From the NCBI GenBank assembly GCA_030696235.1, contig JAUYSN010000387.1, forward strand, positions 1 through 9,562: DNA of 9,562 nt, given 5' to 3'. The notes beneath the pieces were generated by a model. That model did not search any database. It was not told the DNA's origin and saw only the letters and a list, made by a program, of their open reading frames with translations. The position numbers and the translations under genes are program-made. The DNA comes from Sulfuricella sp. Its GTDB lineage: Bacteria; Pseudomonadota; Gammaproteobacteria; Burkholderiales; Sulfuricellaceae. Positions 8,524 through 9,562 of this stretch are shown in pieces; the stretch's first letter is position 1; each line of letters starts with the position of its first letter.

Positions 8524-8555
8524 GTAGGGCGTCAATAAGCGAAGCGCATTGCGCC
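8524..8555 (+). repeat. REP-like hairpin with GTAG head
   Basis: GTAG (8524-8527) is followed directly by an imperfect palindrome. GGCG (8528-8531) pairs with CGCC (8552-8555) and CAAT (8533-8536) with ATTG (8548-8551), with T8532 bulged, two mismatches inside and a small GC-closed loop. A GTAG or GGAG tetranucleotide 5' of a bulged palindrome is the known layout of REP sequences mobilised by RAYT-type (Y1) transposases. No such transposase is in the window. The location between two convergent genes is typical for REPs. Confidence 0.65.
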
Positions 8556-8565
8556 GGATTCACTG

Positions 8566-8865
8566 TCATGGTGTGTCCGTCCCGGGCAGTAATGCTTCCG
8601 GCGCAAGGAGCGAGCCCTGGATTTCCACCACTTTGCGGCGCGCATGTTCGCCGTGCTTCAGGCTGATCCGGCTGGCCGGAACCTTGAATGCCTTGCGCAA
8701 AAAATCCAGCAGCCTGGCGTTGGCCTGCCCTTCCACGGCAGCGGCAGCGACCCGGATTTTCAGGGCATCGCCGTGCAGTCCGATCACTTCGGTACGCTTG
8801 GCTCCGGGCTGCACGTGCACGGTGAGGGTGAGACGGTCGTCCTTGAGCTGATACCAGTCAGCCAT
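8566..8865 (-). CDS. yggU: YggU/DUF167 family protein (UPF0235)
   Basis: Small conserved protein of unknown biochemical role. The 99-residue product (E. coli YggU about 96) shows the family pattern: LTLTVHVQPGAKRTEVIGLHGDALKIRV (12-39), then VEGQANARLLDFLRKAF (44-60), where GQAN is the most conserved element, and ISLKHGEHARRKVVEI (67-82). No signal peptide or membrane segment is seen. The start ATG 8865 lies 1 nt after the yggT stop (TGACATG), so the two are co-transcribed and probably translationally coupled. The C-terminal tail after residue 85 is variable, and its last codons run into a region resembling the neighbouring repeat. The gene converges on rng with 117 nt between the stops. Confidence 0.92.
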   Translation of the reverse strand: MADWYQLKDDRLTLTVHVQPGAKRTEVIGLHGDALKIRVAAAAVEGQANARLLDFLRKAFKVPASRISLKHGEHARRKVVEIQGSLLAPEALLPGTDTP

Positions 8866-8866
8866 G

Positions 8867-9442
8867 TCAGGCGAGTTGCATGGCGAGGCTTTCCAGCCAG
8901 GCTAAAGGCACCATCAGCAGCAGCTCGCAGATGATGAATAGCACTAATGGAGAAAGATCGACATTGGCCAAAAGCGGGACCACCCTGCGCAGCGGCAGGA
9001 GGAATGGGTCGGTCAGCCGGCTTAGTACCGGTGCCAGGGGCGTGTGCGGGTTGGTCCAGGACAGGATCGCCTGGATGACGACCGCGCCGAGCAGAATGTA
9101 GATGCTGATTTTCAGCAGCTTGATCGCTGCCAGGAATGCGATGGCAAGAAAAACGGAAGGTCCGGCCTTCAACAGGAACAGGCCGCCCAGCCAGAACAGG
9201 GCGAGCAGCATGACGTATTCCACCAGCCAGGCCAGGAACAAGGAGGCCAGATCCAGCCCGAACAGGCCGGGAATGACCCGGCGCAGCGGCTTCACTGCAA
9301 AATCGGTGAGCGCCGCGATGAACTGCGAGACCGGGTTGCGGAACGGCGCGCGCGCCCATTGCAGGTAGAAGCGCAGTAGCGCCGCCAGGACGAACAGGCC
9401 GAGCAGGGTTTCGATCAGGAACTGCAGGGCTTGGTTTAGCAT
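8867..9442 (-). CDS. yggT: YggT family integral membrane protein
   Basis: Inner-membrane protein of the YggT family, which has been linked to osmotic or ion stress tolerance in E. coli and to division-associated YlmG in Gram-positives and plastids; its exact activity is unknown. The 191-residue product has two tandem YggT domains. The first carries NPVSQF and TDFAVKPLRRVIP (about 36-58), the second NPHTPL and TDPFLLPLRRVVP (about 131-156). Hydrophobic segments at about 5-25, 63-92, 96-128 and 162-190 fit a four-pass or similar topology. Start ATG 9442 gives full length, and its Shine-Dalgarno sequence is weak. yggT commonly follows proC, which would lie past the window end. Here the upstream 120 nt hold a repeat (copy 3) and no gene. 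Confidence 0.93.
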   Translation of the reverse strand: MLNQALQFLIETLLGLFVLAALLRFYLQWARAPFRNPVSQFIAALTDFAVKPLRRVIPGLFGLDLASLFLAWLVEYVMLLALFWLGGLFLLKAGPSVFLAIAFLAAIKLLKISIYILLGAVVIQAILSWTNPHTPLAPVLSRLTDPFLLPLRRVVPLLANVDLSPLVLFIICELLLMVPLAWLESLAMQLA

Positions 9443-9481
9443 GGTTAACTTTATCTCGTTTCTCGATATTCAAAGAACATT

Positions 9482-9562
9482 AACCGCAAAGGACGCCAGG
9501 GTTCGCAAGGGAAAACCCTTACCCCGATATGCCAGCCTGATGGCCCTTCCTTCGCGTTCCTT
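9482..9562 (+). repeat. Relative of the 9-mer inverted repeat upstream of yggT (copy 3, cut by window end)
   Basis: The left arm 9482-9514 (AACCGCAAAGGACGCC... GCAAGGGAAA) matches the copy 1 arm pattern. About 30 nt later, 9545-9562 (CCTTCCTTCGCGTTCCTT) reads as the start of the complementary arm, whose expected GCGGTT end would lie beyond the window. Nothing coding is visible here. Confidence 0.7.

Noticed and set aside
7554..8666. 370-codon plus-strand frame overlapping rng and extending past it
   Set aside because: Out-of-frame shadow of rng; Arg/Gly/Pro-rich with no recognisable domain. Its tail only reads through the repeat region.
9443..9480. Possible sigma-70 promoter for yggT on the minus strand (TTCTTT and GATAAA boxes)
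   Set aside because: Poor match to consensus, and yggT is usually transcribed from further upstream with proC. Not enough support to annotate.

Overview
The window is a GC-rich stretch of housekeeping chromosome from a Gram-negative proteobacterium, most likely a betaproteobacterium. Two things suggest this. The plus-strand order leuS-lptE-holA-proA-(small ORF)-nadD-rsfS-rlmH-maf-rng resembles the betaproteobacterial arrangement; in E. coli proA is elsewhere and maf-rng belongs to the mreBCD locus. The proteins also read like beta/gammaproteobacterial orthologues along their whole length. Genus and species cannot be told from the sequence.

Layout. Positions 1-8448 hold ten plus-strand genes that are tightly packed, with several overlaps (lptE/holA by 20 nt, rsfS/rlmH by 4 nt). 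They are the 3' part of leuS (leucyl-tRNA synthetase), lptE (LPS-assembly lipoprotein), holA (DNA polymerase III delta), proA (proline biosynthesis), a small acidic protein of unknown function, nadD (NAD biosynthesis), rsfS (ribosome silencing), rlmH (23S rRNA methylation), maf (nucleotide pyrophosphatase) and rng (RNase G). A GC-rich hairpin directly after rng probably ends this transcription. On the minus strand, yggT and yggU (9442 down to 8566) converge on rng and are probably the end of a proC-yggT-yggU type operon whose upstream part lies outside the window.

Function. The genes are linked by growth rather than by one pathway: tRNA charging, outer-membrane LPS export, clamp loading, proline and NAD synthesis, ribosome control and maturation, and RNA decay. 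Nothing here looks like a defence system, prophage, secondary-metabolite cluster or new multi-gene system, and I do not claim one.

The unusual content is in the short non-coding gaps, none longer than about 170 nt. These are: (1) a heptanucleotide array, degenerate in one orientation and perfect (CCCATCA x4) in the other, abutting the nadD start and making that start ambiguous; (2) a 31-nt inverted repeat built of 9-mers just upstream of rng; (3) two further relatives of that repeat, one after rng and one upstream of yggT; and (4) a REP-like hairpin with a GTAG head between rng and yggU. No gap without a gene exceeds 300 bases. No tRNA, rRNA, CRISPR, IS transposase or origin was seen.
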